21,284 bases of DNA from an uncultured Verrucomicrobia subdivision 3 bacterium (GTDB lineage: Bacteria; Verrucomicrobiota; Verrucomicrobiae; Limisphaerales; UBA11358), in contig CAINDH010000013.1 of the NCBI GenBank assembly GCA_903847285.1, forward strand, positions 1-21,284. Reading direction: 5' to 3'. The position numbers were made by a program, and so were the translations under genes. This document shows positions 7,067 to 14,204 of this stretch, one piece after another. The notes beneath the pieces were generated by a model that did not search any database, was not told the DNA's origin, and worked only from the letters and a program-made list of their open reading frames with translations. The first letter of the stretch is position 1; each line of letters starts with the position of its first letter.

Positions 7067-8943
7067 AAAAAATATTTCAAAAATGGTTCCCGCCATTCCT
7101 GATGCTCGTGATGGCGCTGTGGTTCTTCGGAAACCTCCAGCCGGTGAAGGACAAGGACTTCGCCTACACCGAATTCGGTCAGTTGCCCGTCACCGCCAAC
7201 GGCCGCATCGTCCCGCTGGATTCACTTGCGCGGAATTCGCTGCTCTCCATCCGCGAGAAGCAGACCGTCAACACCGAGCCGTGGAAGTCGCACCTCGATC
7301 ATCCCAAAATCATCTCTGCGAGCGAGTGGCTGGCGAACGTGATGATGAATTCCGCTGTGGCCGATGAATGGCCAGTCTTCCGCCTCGACAATCCCGACCT
7401 TGTCTCGCTCCTCAAGCTGCCGGAGAAAGACGCGGAAAAACATTCTGACGGCAAACATTTTTCATGGAACCAGATCGCCGCCAACATCGAGAACTTCGAC
7501 AAGGAAAACGTGCGCGTGCAGAAGATTGAATCCGCCAACCGCACCGCCTACGAGAACGCCGTCGCCAAGCTGCACCAGCGCATCATGCTTTACGCGCAGT
7601 TGAAGAACGCCGTGCAGCCCGCCGCCGCGCAGGACTGGCCGGCGGAATTCGCCGCGTTTGAAAAGATACTGCCGGCCGCCGTCGCGGCTGCCAAGGCGCA
7701 GCAGGCCGGCGAAAAATTTGATCAGGAAGTGTTCTCGCAGTTCGCCGGTTACATCCAGGCGTTCCAGTTCATGAGCCAGCTTGAGCCGCCGCTGATTTTG
7801 CCGCCGAACGGCACCAAAGACTGGCGGCGCATGGGCGACGCCCTGCTCGATGCTCCGCGCGGCACGCCGGTGGACACCGCCATCCGCGACTACGCCAAGA
7901 TGGCTGGCGCGCTCGCCGCGAACCAGCCGGAGCAATTCAACGCCGCCCTGCGGGACTACCGTTCATCGCTCGTTCCGACGCAGACCAAGGCCCTCGCCAA
8001 GGCGCGCGCGGAAACCTTCTTCAACCAAATGGAGCCGTTCTACAACGCGATGATCATCTATATCCTCGCCGGGCTGCTCGCGATTTTTTCTTGGTTCAAC
8101 CTGTCGGAGACGCTACGCCGCTCGGCGGTGTGGCTCGTCTGGCTCGCACTGGGCATCCACACGACGGGCTTAATCTACCGCATGATGCTCGAAGGCCGGC
8201 CGCCGGTGACGAATCTGTATTCCTCCGCCATCTTCATCGGCTGGGGCGCGTGCGTGCTGGGATTGATTCTGGAAAGATTTCACAAGAACGGCATCGGTAT
8301 CGTCACGGCTTCCGGCATCGGCTTCATCACGCTCATCATCGCGCATCACCTCGCGCTGGAGGGCGACACGATGGAAATGATGCGCGCGGTGCTGGACACG
8401 AATTTCTGGCTCGCCACGCACGTCGTTGCCGTGACCGTCGGTTACGCGAGCACGTTCGTCGCGGGTTTCCTCGCGCTGATTTATATCCTGCGCGGCTTCT
8501 TCACCAAGACGCTGGATGAAGCCACCGGCAAATCGCTCGCGCGCATGATTTACGGCATCGTCTGTTTCGCCACGCTGTTCAGTTTCGTCGGCACGGTGCT
8601 CGGCGGCATCTGGGCGGATCAATCGTGGGGACGCTTCTGGGGCTGGGACCCGAAGGAGAACGGCGCGCTCATCATCGTGCTGTGGAACGCGCTCATCCTG
8701 CACCTGCGCTGGGGCGGAATCATCCGCGAACGCGGCCTCGTGGTGTGCGCTATCGGCGGCAACATCGTGACGAGCTGGTCGTGGTTTGGCGTGAACATGC
8801 TGGGCATCGGCCTGCACAGTTACGGATTTACGGACGCGGCGTTCAAATGGCTCGTGCTGTTCGTGGCGAGTCAGATTGCTTTCATCGCGCTCGGCCTGCT
8901 GCCGGGGAAACTGTGGAAAAGTTTCAAGGTGCGGACGGTGTGA
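7063..8943 (+). CDS. ccsA: CcsA-family cytochrome c biogenesis protein with long N-terminal extension
   Basis: A 626-residue protein. The C-terminal part (about 325-615) is a CcsA/CcmC/CcmF-family membrane domain with the tryptophan-rich WWD-type segment SWGRFWGWDPKENG at 521-534. Candidate heme-ligand His residues are His366, His453 and His585, and there is a PPVTNLYSSAIF segment at 380-391 seen in CcsA proteins. The N-terminal part has a membrane anchor (about 8-24) and then a soluble domain of roughly 300 residues that classical CcsA (about 300-400 residues) lacks. The NGRIVPLDSLARNSL segment at 46-60 begins that extension. It works with ResB to present heme for covalent attachment. ATGA overlap with resB indicates translational coupling. 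A short hairpin follows the stop (see 8967-8984). Confidence 0.92.
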   Translation: MKKIFQKWFPPFLMLVMALWFFGNLQPVKDKDFAYTEFGQLPVTANGRIVPLDSLARNSLLSIREKQTVNTEPWKSHLDHPKIISASEWLANVMMNSAVADEWPVFRLDNPDLVSLLKLPEKDAEKHSDGKHFSWNQIAANIENFDKENVRVQKIESANRTAYENAVAKLHQRIMLYAQLKNAVQPAAAQDWPAEFAAFEKILPAAVAAAKAQQAGEKFDQEVFSQFAGYIQAFQFMSQLEPPLILPPNGTKDWRRMGDALLDAPRGTPVDTAIRDYAKMAGALAANQPEQFNAALRDYRSSLVPTQTKALAKARAETFFNQMEPFYNAMIIYILAGLLAIFSWFNLSETLRRSAVWLVWLALGIHTTGLIYRMMLEGRPPVTNLYSSAIFIGWGACVLGLILERFHKNGIGIVTASGIGFITLIIAHHLALEGDTMEMMRAVLDTNFWLATHVVAVTVGYASTFVAGFLALIYILRGFFTKTLDEATGKSLARMIYGIVCFATLFSFVGTVLGGIWADQSWGRFWGWDPKENGALIIVLWNALILHLRWGGIIRERGLVVCAIGGNIVTSWSWFGVNMLGIGLHSYGFTDAAFKWLVLFVASQIAFIALGLLPGKLWKSFKVRTV

Positions 8944-8966
8944 GGGATTTCTGCGGGCGGAAATTT

Positions 8967-8984
8967 GGCTGAGAACGTTCAGCC
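8967..8984 (+). terminator. Probable ccsA terminator hairpin, split from its T-tract
   Basis: GGCTGA-GAACGT-TCAGCC forms a 6-bp stem 23 bases after the ccsA stop. It is followed by TATCCT and not by a T-run. The second copy of the flanking repeat at 9289-9302 is followed by more T residues, so removing the segment between the repeats would restore hairpin-TATCC-TTTTT, a normal rho-independent terminator. The inference is that an insertion separated the two parts. Confidence 0.4.
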
Positions 8985-9302
8985 TATCCTCGTATTAGGC
9001 ATCAGGATCATATCTAACTCTTACTCTTCTGCGTGCCGGGCAACTTGCCAGCCAAACCGAGAACCAACCCGACTACTGGCATACTCCAAAATATAACTAT
9101 CTCAATGATGGTAATATCCCACTGGACAGATGATGACGCTGGCACATGACCACCTGACGCCAGCAGTGTGAAAGTAATGACGAGAAATAACCATGTCACG
9201 ACCGCGAAAGCAATCGTCCAACCGATAATGATGATAGCTCTTTTCATAAATGCATCGATGATGCCTAACTAGTAATGGGCAGCCGGTTGTTCAGCCTATC
9301 CT
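8977..9302. mobile_element. Small cassette-like insertion bounded by 14-bp direct repeats
   Basis: GTTCAGCCTATCCT occurs exactly at 8977-8990 and 9289-9302. Between the copies, TTAGGCATCA at 8995-9004 is exactly inverted at 9259-9268. The enclosed segment is about 298 bp and carries one small minus-strand gene (9014-9247). Joining the outer flanks at the direct repeat would rebuild a terminator for ccsA, which suggests that the segment was inserted there. There is no transposase or recombinase, so it could only move with help in trans. A circle closed at the repeat would have the 14-bp core between the two 10-bp arms, an att-like arrangement ending in a GTTAGGC (GTTRRRY) heptamer. This is inferred from repeats alone. 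Confidence 0.45.
9014..9247 (-). CDS. Small two-TM membrane protein, cassette cargo
   Basis: A 77-residue protein, MKRAIIIIGWTIAFAVVTWL onward, with hydrophobic segments at about residues 4-31 and 46-66, a short polar loop (GGHVPASSSVQW) and a basic tail ending TQKSKS. I recognise no family. The predicted location is the inner membrane. It lies alone inside the repeat-bounded segment 8977-9302 and on the opposite strand to ccsA. Its start is only about 15 bases from the inner inverted repeat, much as genes sit in integron-type cassettes. No Shine-Dalgarno sequence is seen. Start, signal-like N-terminus and TM pattern support a real gene; its function is unknown. Confidence 0.6.
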   Translation of the reverse strand: MKRAIIIIGWTIAFAVVTWLFLVITFTLLASGGHVPASSSVQWDITIIEIVIFWSMPVVGLVLGLAGKLPGTQKSKS

Positions 9303-9561
9303 TTTTCATGATTTGACTCTATTTACGCTGTAAGTCCGTGTCCATCCTCTTTTTGGGACGGAAATTTACCTTGGGAGCGGCGCAGCAAAGGCGGCGCGGT
9401 TCCGTCGCTTCCGATGGCTGGACTCTATTCTGGCCGTAAATTTCTGTCCACCACCTTTTAAGTCCGGCATGGCTTTGAAAATAGCTCGGCATTTTACCGG
9501 TCAAAATGCCGATTTCATGGAATTTTGCGGATTTAAGGGGTTTCTGGGCGGCTTCCCGGCG

Positions 9562-9771
9562 GGCAAAGACGGGACCATTGCTGGCAATGGCGGCATCCGT
9601 GCGGGCAATGGTGGGAAAATTGCCGGCAATGGCCAAACCATTGCGAGCAATGATGGGATTTTTGCCATCACTGGTGGCGTCATCGCGGGCAATGGTGAAA
9701 CCAAGGCGGGCAATGCTGGCATCCGTGCTGGCAATGGTCAGGCCAGGGCGGGCAAAGACGGGGCCTGGAAC
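9562..9771. repeat. Tandem array of about ten degenerate 21-bp units
   Basis: About ten units of 21 bp, each built around GGCAATGG preceded by ATTGC or a similar sequence. Several units form a small palindrome, for example CCATTGC-TG-GCAATGG near 9575, ATTGCCGGCAAT near 9618 and CATTGC-GA-GCAATG near 9638. Because 21 is a multiple of three, the array stays open in several frames. A plus-strand ORF at 9469-9927 would give a heptad-like protein repeat of the form AGNGGIR. Whether that ORF is translated cannot be told, so it is not called as a gene. The 21-bp spacing equals about two DNA turns, which would place every palindrome on the same helical face. Confidence 0.75.
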
Positions 9772-9856
9772 CGGCTATTTTTGCTCAAAACGGGGTTTTT
9801 TTGGCAAAAATACGCGTTTTTACCGGATTATGCCCTAGAGGAATTGGCTTACCCCG

Positions 9857-9940
9857 CGGTGGCGTGGGAATCCTCCGTGGAGGCATGGCGTGCCACTACG
9901 GTGGCGTGGGAATCACCCGCGAGGTGATGCCGTGACCGTT
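9857..9940. repeat. Second 21-bp repeat family, about four units
   Basis: CGGTGGCGTGGGAATC occurs exactly at 9857-9872 and 9899-9914, 42 bp apart. The intervening segment (9878-9898) and the following one (9920-9940) are weaker copies of the same 21-bp unit (GGAGGCATGGCGTG and GAGGTGATGCCGTG). The period matches the array at 9562-9771, but the unit sequence differs. Confidence 0.6.
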
Positions 9941-10004
9941 GCCCGCGACATTGGAACTGCGATGGGTAATAGGCGTTGGCTACGGCGACTTTTTGGGCGG
10001 CTGA

Positions 10005-10220
10005 TTACTTGCCATCAAGTATCTTGGCTTTTTGCGTTTGGTATTCCGCGTCGGTGATAGCACCGTTAGCTTGGGCGGTCTTCAAGTCAATCAACTGCTG
10101 ACCAATGGTGGCCTTTTGAACTTCCTTCTTATCACCGCCTCCGATTTGAAATGACAAGCATCCAGTGAGCAGCAACATGACAGAAAAAGCCGCTGCGGTT
10201 GGAACGATTAGTTTTTTCAT
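10005..10220 (-). CDS. Small SHOCT-domain lipoprotein
   Basis: A 71-residue protein with a lipoprotein signal: MKKLIVPTAAAFSVMLLLTGC places the lipidated Cys at 21. The C-terminal part, about 39-70 (IGQQLIDLKTAQANGAI followed by TDAEYQTQKAKIL), matches the short two-helix SHOCT pattern: a leader, LxxLkxxxxxGxIt, then eYxxkKakIL. SHOCT modules usually sit at protein ends and have no assigned enzymatic role. It is probably anchored in a membrane facing the periplasm. It stands alone in the gap, about 140 bases beyond the last ORF of the minus-strand block, and so may have its own promoter. An A-rich leader precedes the ATG, without a Shine-Dalgarno sequence. Confidence 0.75.
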   Translation of the reverse strand: MKKLIVPTAAAFSVMLLLTGCLSFQIGGGDKKEVQKATIGQQLIDLKTAQANGAITDAEYQTQKAKILDGK

Positions 10221-10360
10221 TTTTTGTTTTTGTTGTGTGGTTTGTTTGTGGCGCGAAGCCGCCTAACGAAAAAAGCATGAGCCATGCGGGAACTGTGACG
10301 CGGCGAATCAAAACGCTCAAGCGCAAAACGGTGCTTCCAACCACGCTGGCGGCTGGCTAT

Positions 10361-10654
10361 TCACCCCAACTTTCTGACTATGGAAAACCTGCATCTGGAT
10401 ATTTCTCGAGATAAATCTTCCGGTGCAAAATTGCCAACAGCGCGACGCGAGAAACATCCAAAACACCGGTGAATCAGGCAGGTCCACGGGTAGAAGTGTC
10501 GGCAACGCATAGCCAGAGCAACCAGTTCCACCGCGCGCTTGTGCGCCGCTGGCGGAGATGCGTCGCTCGGCCTCAGGAAAATATCCCGAACCTCGACCAA
10601 TAAAGTGTAGGATTCGTATGTAGCCATAGCGTTCGGATGGACGCTTTCAATCAT
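10361..10654 (-). CDS. Hypothetical protein, downstream of OB-fold gene
   Basis: A 97-residue ORF beginning three bases after the stop of the OB-fold gene, which supports translation as the last gene of the minus-strand block. An internal start at residue 10 (MATYESYTLLVEV) is also possible. The middle part is helix-like (AAHKRAVELVALAMRCRHF) and is followed by a Cys/aromatic-rich patch (PWTCLIHRCFGCFSRR). The CxxxxxxC-x2-C cysteines do not form a heme motif. No signal peptide or family is recognised. It could be a spurious ORF, and the case rests on its position and length. Confidence 0.4.
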   Translation of the reverse strand: MIESVHPNAMATYESYTLLVEVRDIFLRPSDASPPAAHKRAVELVALAMRCRHFYPWTCLIHRCFGCFSRRAVGNFAPEDLSREISRCRFSIVRKLG

Positions 10655-10657
10655 GAA

Positions 10658-11440
10658 CTATTCCACCACAACTTTGGCGTCTTGGATGATAACGTCGTAT
10701 TTGTAACCGCCGCCGAAGTCTTTCTTGAGCGCGATGGTTCCGGTCACAAGGACGGTGTCGCCCAGCTTGGCGTCGGTGGCGGTGGTGACGGTGAGGTCGT
10801 TGTTGGCCTTGGCGGCGGTGCCGGAACCGTCCTGGATGTGCAGCCAGTTTTTGCCCATGATCGCGGAGTTGTATTTCACGATCTTGCCGCGCACGATGAC
10901 TTGTTTGGCGGCGAGCTTGGATTGGGTGGCAAAGATTTCTTCAATGGTTTTCCCGCCGTCGGCGCGCTTAATGCCGGAGACAGTTGATCTCTTGCTGGCG
11001 GTTTCACTTGTGAGCGAGGGGTGTCCGGGCGGCAGAACCGGAGCCGCGCTGCCGTTCAAGGCGGGATGTCCCGGGGGCAACGCCTGGATGCCGGTCGTTT
11101 TGCCGGAAGCGTTGTTCTTGACGGTGATTCCACTGGCGAAATAGACCAGATCAAAATCGCGGTTCAGCGATTTGCTGTGGTAGTTCGGCATGGGCTGGCT
11201 GGGGACGAAGGAAACCGTGTCGCCCACCTTCACGGCGAACTGCACGGCGGCAGCCCAAACTTTTTTGCCGCCACTGTCCACTTGGACGTAGGTGTAGCCG
11301 GCGGTGTTCATGGTCTCGACCACCTTGCCGGAGATGTCGGCGGATTCAGCGGCGGGTGTGGTGACCGAGGGTTGGGCATGGATGGTCTGGTCGGACAAAG
11401 CGAGGCAGACAACTAGAAGGAGACAGATGCGATATTTCAT
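10658..11440 (-). CDS. Exported OB-fold protein, NrfJ-like, with LPPGHP motifs
   Basis: A 260-residue protein with a Sec signal peptide (MKYRICLLLVVCLALSDQTI, cleavage near HAQ at 21-23). Two beta-rich halves follow. Residues 36-105 contain SGKVVETMNTAGYTYVQVDS and KVWAAAVQF, typical of small exported proteins annotated as NrfJ-like. Residues 164-258 contain VIVRGKIVKYNSAIMGKNWL and HIQDGSG, an OB-fold of the nucleic-acid-binding-like type. A linker carries LPPGHPAL at 121-128 and LPPGHPSL at 136-143. The role is not known; such proteins often accompany multiheme cytochrome genes. It starts two bases after the 12-heme cytochrome stop, so it belongs to the same transcript. An assembly or accessory role for the conduit is inference. 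Confidence 0.8.
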   Translation of the reverse strand: MKYRICLLLVVCLALSDQTIHAQPSVTTPAAESADISGKVVETMNTAGYTYVQVDSGGKKVWAAAVQFAVKVGDTVSFVPSQPMPNYHSKSLNRDFDLVYFASGITVKNNASGKTTGIQALPPGHPALNGSAAPVLPPGHPSLTSETASKRSTVSGIKRADGGKTIEEIFATQSKLAAKQVIVRGKIVKYNSAIMGKNWLHIQDGSGTAAKANNDLTVTTATDAKLGDTVLVTGTIALKKDFGGGYKYDVIIQDAKVVVE

Positions 11441-11442
11441 AT

Positions 11443-13188
11443 TTAGTAGTTATAATTCCGGTGGTTCTCCCCGTGGCATTTCAGGTTGCACGTTCCTTTG
11501 AACGTGCCGGTGGAGATGTAGTTCAACTGGCCGACGGAATTGGTCGTCACATAGGTCGGGTTGAAGTTGATAAGGTGCGGCGCGTTGGCGACGCCGTGCG
11601 AATCATGGCAGGTGGTGCAGGCGGTCTTCTTGTTCACGACGTGCTTGCTGTGATAGCGGAAGCTGGAACTGCTCAAGACTTTCGTGCGGTCATGGCATTT
11701 GTAGCAGAGCGCATAGGCGGCGGGGCTTTCGGACAGGTTGTCGGTGGTTACGAGGTTGCGCTCGAGCAAGGGCCGGAACGCGGAGCCGTGCGGGCCGTTC
11801 GCGCCGCTGCCGCCGGCGCCGGGGCCGGTGTCGCTGTTGTGGCAGTCGGTGCAATACATCACGCTGGAAGTTTTCCACGGCGAGATGAGGCTTGGCACAC
11901 TGGTGTTGTTGCGTCCCGATGCCTCAATGGGATGATAGCTCTGGTTGGCGGGAGAAAATTCCAGCCGCGTGTTCGTCTGCACATACTGGCGGGGAACCAC
12001 CGCCGCGCCGCGCTGCGTGCTGTCGGCATGGCAGCGGAAACACAGTTCGTATTCCTTCTGCAACGGCTTGATGACGCCGCCGGCGGCAGTCACACCGACA
12101 AGATTGGCGAGCGCGCCGGAAGCGTTGGGCGCAGTGGCGGCGGTGGTGTTCGCGGCGTGCGCGTCGTGGCAGTCGGCGCAGGTGACGTGACGGGTGGTAG
12201 GATTGATTGGGTTTTCGGTGGAGCTGTGAGTGCTGGCATTCAGCGTGATGGGATGGACGCTGACTTTCTGAAAATCGGAGTTTACATTTTTTTTCGCCAC
12301 GGTTCCGTTGTGGCAGTTCACGCAGTTTTGCTCCATCGCTGACGCCTGCAACAGCTTGGTGCCGGACGCGGCGGCGTGGTTTACATGACAATTCTCACAG
12401 CCCAGCGCGGAAACGGTGGCGCTCGAAAGGGTGACGGCGTTCACGGAAGTTTTTTTGGCGACGCGCGCGACGACAGCCTGAGGCGCAATCGCGCCGGAAA
12501 GCGCGTGCGGCGAGCTGCTCCACTGCGCTGGCTGATGACAAGTCACGCAGAGCGCGGAGCCGGTGTTGTCCATCACGAGAAATTTTCCGAACTGGTTGTC
12601 GTGCGGGTTGTGGCAGGAGGAACATTGCACGCGGTAAATGCCACCAACCTGCTCGAACTTCACGCTCTTGTTGACGGTGGCGCGCGGCGTGAGCGTATTG
12701 TCCGCCTGCGCGGCGGCGTCGTAATCCAAGGAGATGGGATGATCCTGCGACAGGTCGGTGCCGAGGTTGTGCGCGCCGGAAGGCATCATGGTCACGCCGC
12801 CCTGCATGGCGATCGCGCCCGCGCCGCTGCTAATGTCGCCGAGCGCCACGGTGCCGTCGTGGCAACTCAAGCACAGTCGCGAGGAACCGTTCGGCTGTGG
12901 CACGGTGATGTTCATGTTCGTCAGCCGCGCGCTGCCATAGACGACGTAGTTGGAGACGGACGACATGGAATGATTCCACAGCGGTGTCGCGCCGTTCGCA
13001 TGATGCGGCGTGTGGCAGAAGACGCAGACATTTTTTTCGCTCACGGCCTTGATGGTGCCGGGGCCGTTGACGGTGAGGTCGTGCGGGGAGTTGACGACGC
13101 TCGCGCCGAACGCGGCAAAGCCGAGGGACAAAGCGAGCAGCAGTAAAAAATTTCTGCCGGACCAGTGAATTGGAAATTTTGTTTTCAT
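11443..13188 (-). CDS. Dodecaheme periplasmic cytochrome c, doubled-CXXCH type
   Basis: A 581-residue protein with a signal peptide (RNFLLLLALSLGFAAFGAS, residues 12-30). It has eleven CXXCH motifs: CVFCH, CLSCH, CSSCH, CVTCH, CENCH, CVNCH, CADCH, CFRCH, CTDCH, CYKCH and CTTCH. A twelfth site near the C-terminus, CNLKCH at 567-572, is a CX3CH. Paired arrangement with NPHDN, DAHAA and DSHGV sequences fits the doubled-CXXCH family with bis-His ligation. It has no lipobox or TM anchor after the signal, so it is predicted periplasmic or exported. Its start overlaps the NHL gene stop by 4 bases (ATGA). It lies two genes after the barrel gene, which points to electron transfer to or through the outer membrane. 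The first four motifs resemble the tetraheme protein at 18531. Confidence 0.9.
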   Translation of the reverse strand: MKTKFPIHWSGRNFLLLLALSLGFAAFGASVVNSPHDLTVNGPGTIKAVSEKNVCVFCHTPHHANGATPLWNHSMSSVSNYVVYGSARLTNMNITVPQPNGSSRLCLSCHDGTVALGDISSGAGAIAMQGGVTMMPSGAHNLGTDLSQDHPISLDYDAAAQADNTLTPRATVNKSVKFEQVGGIYRVQCSSCHNPHDNQFGKFLVMDNTGSALCVTCHQPAQWSSSPHALSGAIAPQAVVARVAKKTSVNAVTLSSATVSALGCENCHVNHAAASGTKLLQASAMEQNCVNCHNGTVAKKNVNSDFQKVSVHPITLNASTHSSTENPINPTTRHVTCADCHDAHAANTTAATAPNASGALANLVGVTAAGGVIKPLQKEYELCFRCHADSTQRGAAVVPRQYVQTNTRLEFSPANQSYHPIEASGRNNTSVPSLISPWKTSSVMYCTDCHNSDTGPGAGGSGANGPHGSAFRPLLERNLVTTDNLSESPAAYALCYKCHDRTKVLSSSSFRYHSKHVVNKKTACTTCHDSHGVANAPHLINFNPTYVTTNSVGQLNYISTGTFKGTCNLKCHGENHRNYNY

Positions 13189-14204
13189 GGCTGGCCGATG
13201 TATTTGAAGACCTGCACGCGGCGATTCATGGAGTCCGCGACGTAAATGCGGTTTTCCGCACTGATGACGAGTCCGGCGGGCAGGTCGAATTTGCCGGGCG
13301 CACCGCCCACACTGCCGACGGCCAGCAACAGTTGGCCGTTCGCGTCAAAGATTTGAAAATTATCAAACAGCGCGTCGGCGACGTAGATGCGGCCCGCCGA
13401 ATCCATTGCGCCGCCTTTCGGCCGGGCGAAGTGGCAAGGCGTGTCGCTGTTGCCGCCGAACTGCGAGATGAATTTTCCATCAGCTGAAAAGATTTCCATG
13501 CGGCAATTCATCGAATCCGTCACAAGCCATCGCCCCTGACTGTCTGCCGCTATGTGTGTGGGGAAATTAAATTCACCATCGCCGGTGCCGCGTTTGCCGA
13601 ACGAGAACAGGAATTTCCCGGACAGGTCAAAAACGGAAACGGTGTGTGCCTGCGAATCCACCACCGCCAGCCGGTCTCCCGAAATCGCAAGGCCGACGGG
13701 GCGGATGAGTGAATTGGTGATCTCAAACGCGCCGCCGCCGTCTTCGCGAAACGCGAGGACCTTGCCGAGACTGGAGTCGGCGACGTAAAAAACGCCGATG
13801 TGCTTGGCGACCGCAACAGGCATGGCGAATTCCGTTTTGCCAGCAGCCGTGTAGTGCCGCCATTTTTTATTTTTGAAATCAATCAGGCAGACGAGCTTGG
13901 CGCCGGTGTCAGTGATGCAGAGGTTTCCGTTTTCATCGAGTGCCAGTCCGCCAGGCTTGCGCATCGCGAGACTCTCGCCGTTTTCACCAGTGAGCCAGTG
14001 GCCGACGCGCGTGAGGACCGATTCGCTCTGCCCGATATCGCGTGGCGACGCGTAACTATCAACCCACGCGATGCGCGGTTCATCCGGCGGCGACGGCCAG
14101 ACAGGCGCGGGCGTTTCGGTCACCGTCCGCGGTGCGGTGGCGCACGAGGCCAGCAGCACGGCGGCAAGGCCGACGGGCAAATAGATGGTCGCGCGCAGTT
14201 TCAT
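13185..14204 (-). CDS. NHL-repeat beta-propeller lipoprotein
   Basis: A 339-residue protein with a lipoprotein signal (VLLASC, Cys21), then a short linker containing PPDEPRIAWVDSY. The rest is a six-bladed-type NHL propeller: repeats such as KPGGLALDENGNLCITDTGA, FPTHIAADSQGRWLVTDSMN, RPKGGAMDSAGRIYVADALF and LPAGLVISAENRIYVADSMN, each followed by a V-x-V-F strand. NHL propellers act mainly as binding scaffolds. The protein is probably tethered to the outer or inner membrane facing the periplasm. The gene starts directly after the barrel stop with no gap, and its stop overlaps the dodecaheme start, so it is translated with the conduit genes. A scaffold or maturation role is inferred from position only. 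Confidence 0.88.
   Translation of the reverse strand: MKLRATIYLPVGLAAVLLASCATAPRTVTETPAPVWPSPPDEPRIAWVDSYASPRDIGQSESVLTRVGHWLTGENGESLAMRKPGGLALDENGNLCITDTGAKLVCLIDFKNKKWRHYTAAGKTEFAMPVAVAKHIGVFYVADSSLGKVLAFREDGGGAFEITNSLIRPVGLAISGDRLAVVDSQAHTVSVFDLSGKFLFSFGKRGTGDGEFNFPTHIAADSQGRWLVTDSMNCRMEIFSADGKFISQFGGNSDTPCHFARPKGGAMDSAGRIYVADALFDNFQIFDANGQLLLAVGSVGGAPGKFDLPAGLVISAENRIYVADSMNRRVQVFKYIGQP

Larger units (their letters stand above)
9303..10004. other. Accessory gap with repeats and no firm gene
   Basis: Apart from the two 21-bp repeat families, nothing firm is seen in this 700-bp stretch. The flanking non-repeat parts (9303-9561 and 9772-9856) are AT/GC-mixed with short T-runs and give no recognisable protein. 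Overlapping frames on both strands are open through the repeats because of their 21-bp period. Confidence 0.4.

Noticed and set aside
8977..9302. Integron gene cassette with a true attC site
   Set aside because: The end heptamers are only partly right (GCCTAAT instead of RYYYAAC), inner pairing boxes are not clear, and integron insertion does not normally leave a 14-bp duplication.
9562..9771. CRISPR array
   Set aside because: Units are contiguous 21-mers with no spacers and no cas genes nearby.
9469..9927. Plus-strand ORF of 152 codons over the 21-bp repeats
   Set aside because: Several overlapping frames on both strands are open only because the repeat length is a multiple of three; no start signal or known domain supports one of them.
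11461..12342. Long plus-strand ORFs opposite the dodecaheme gene
   Set aside because: They are antisense shadows of a GC-rich gene with clear heme motifs on the minus strand.
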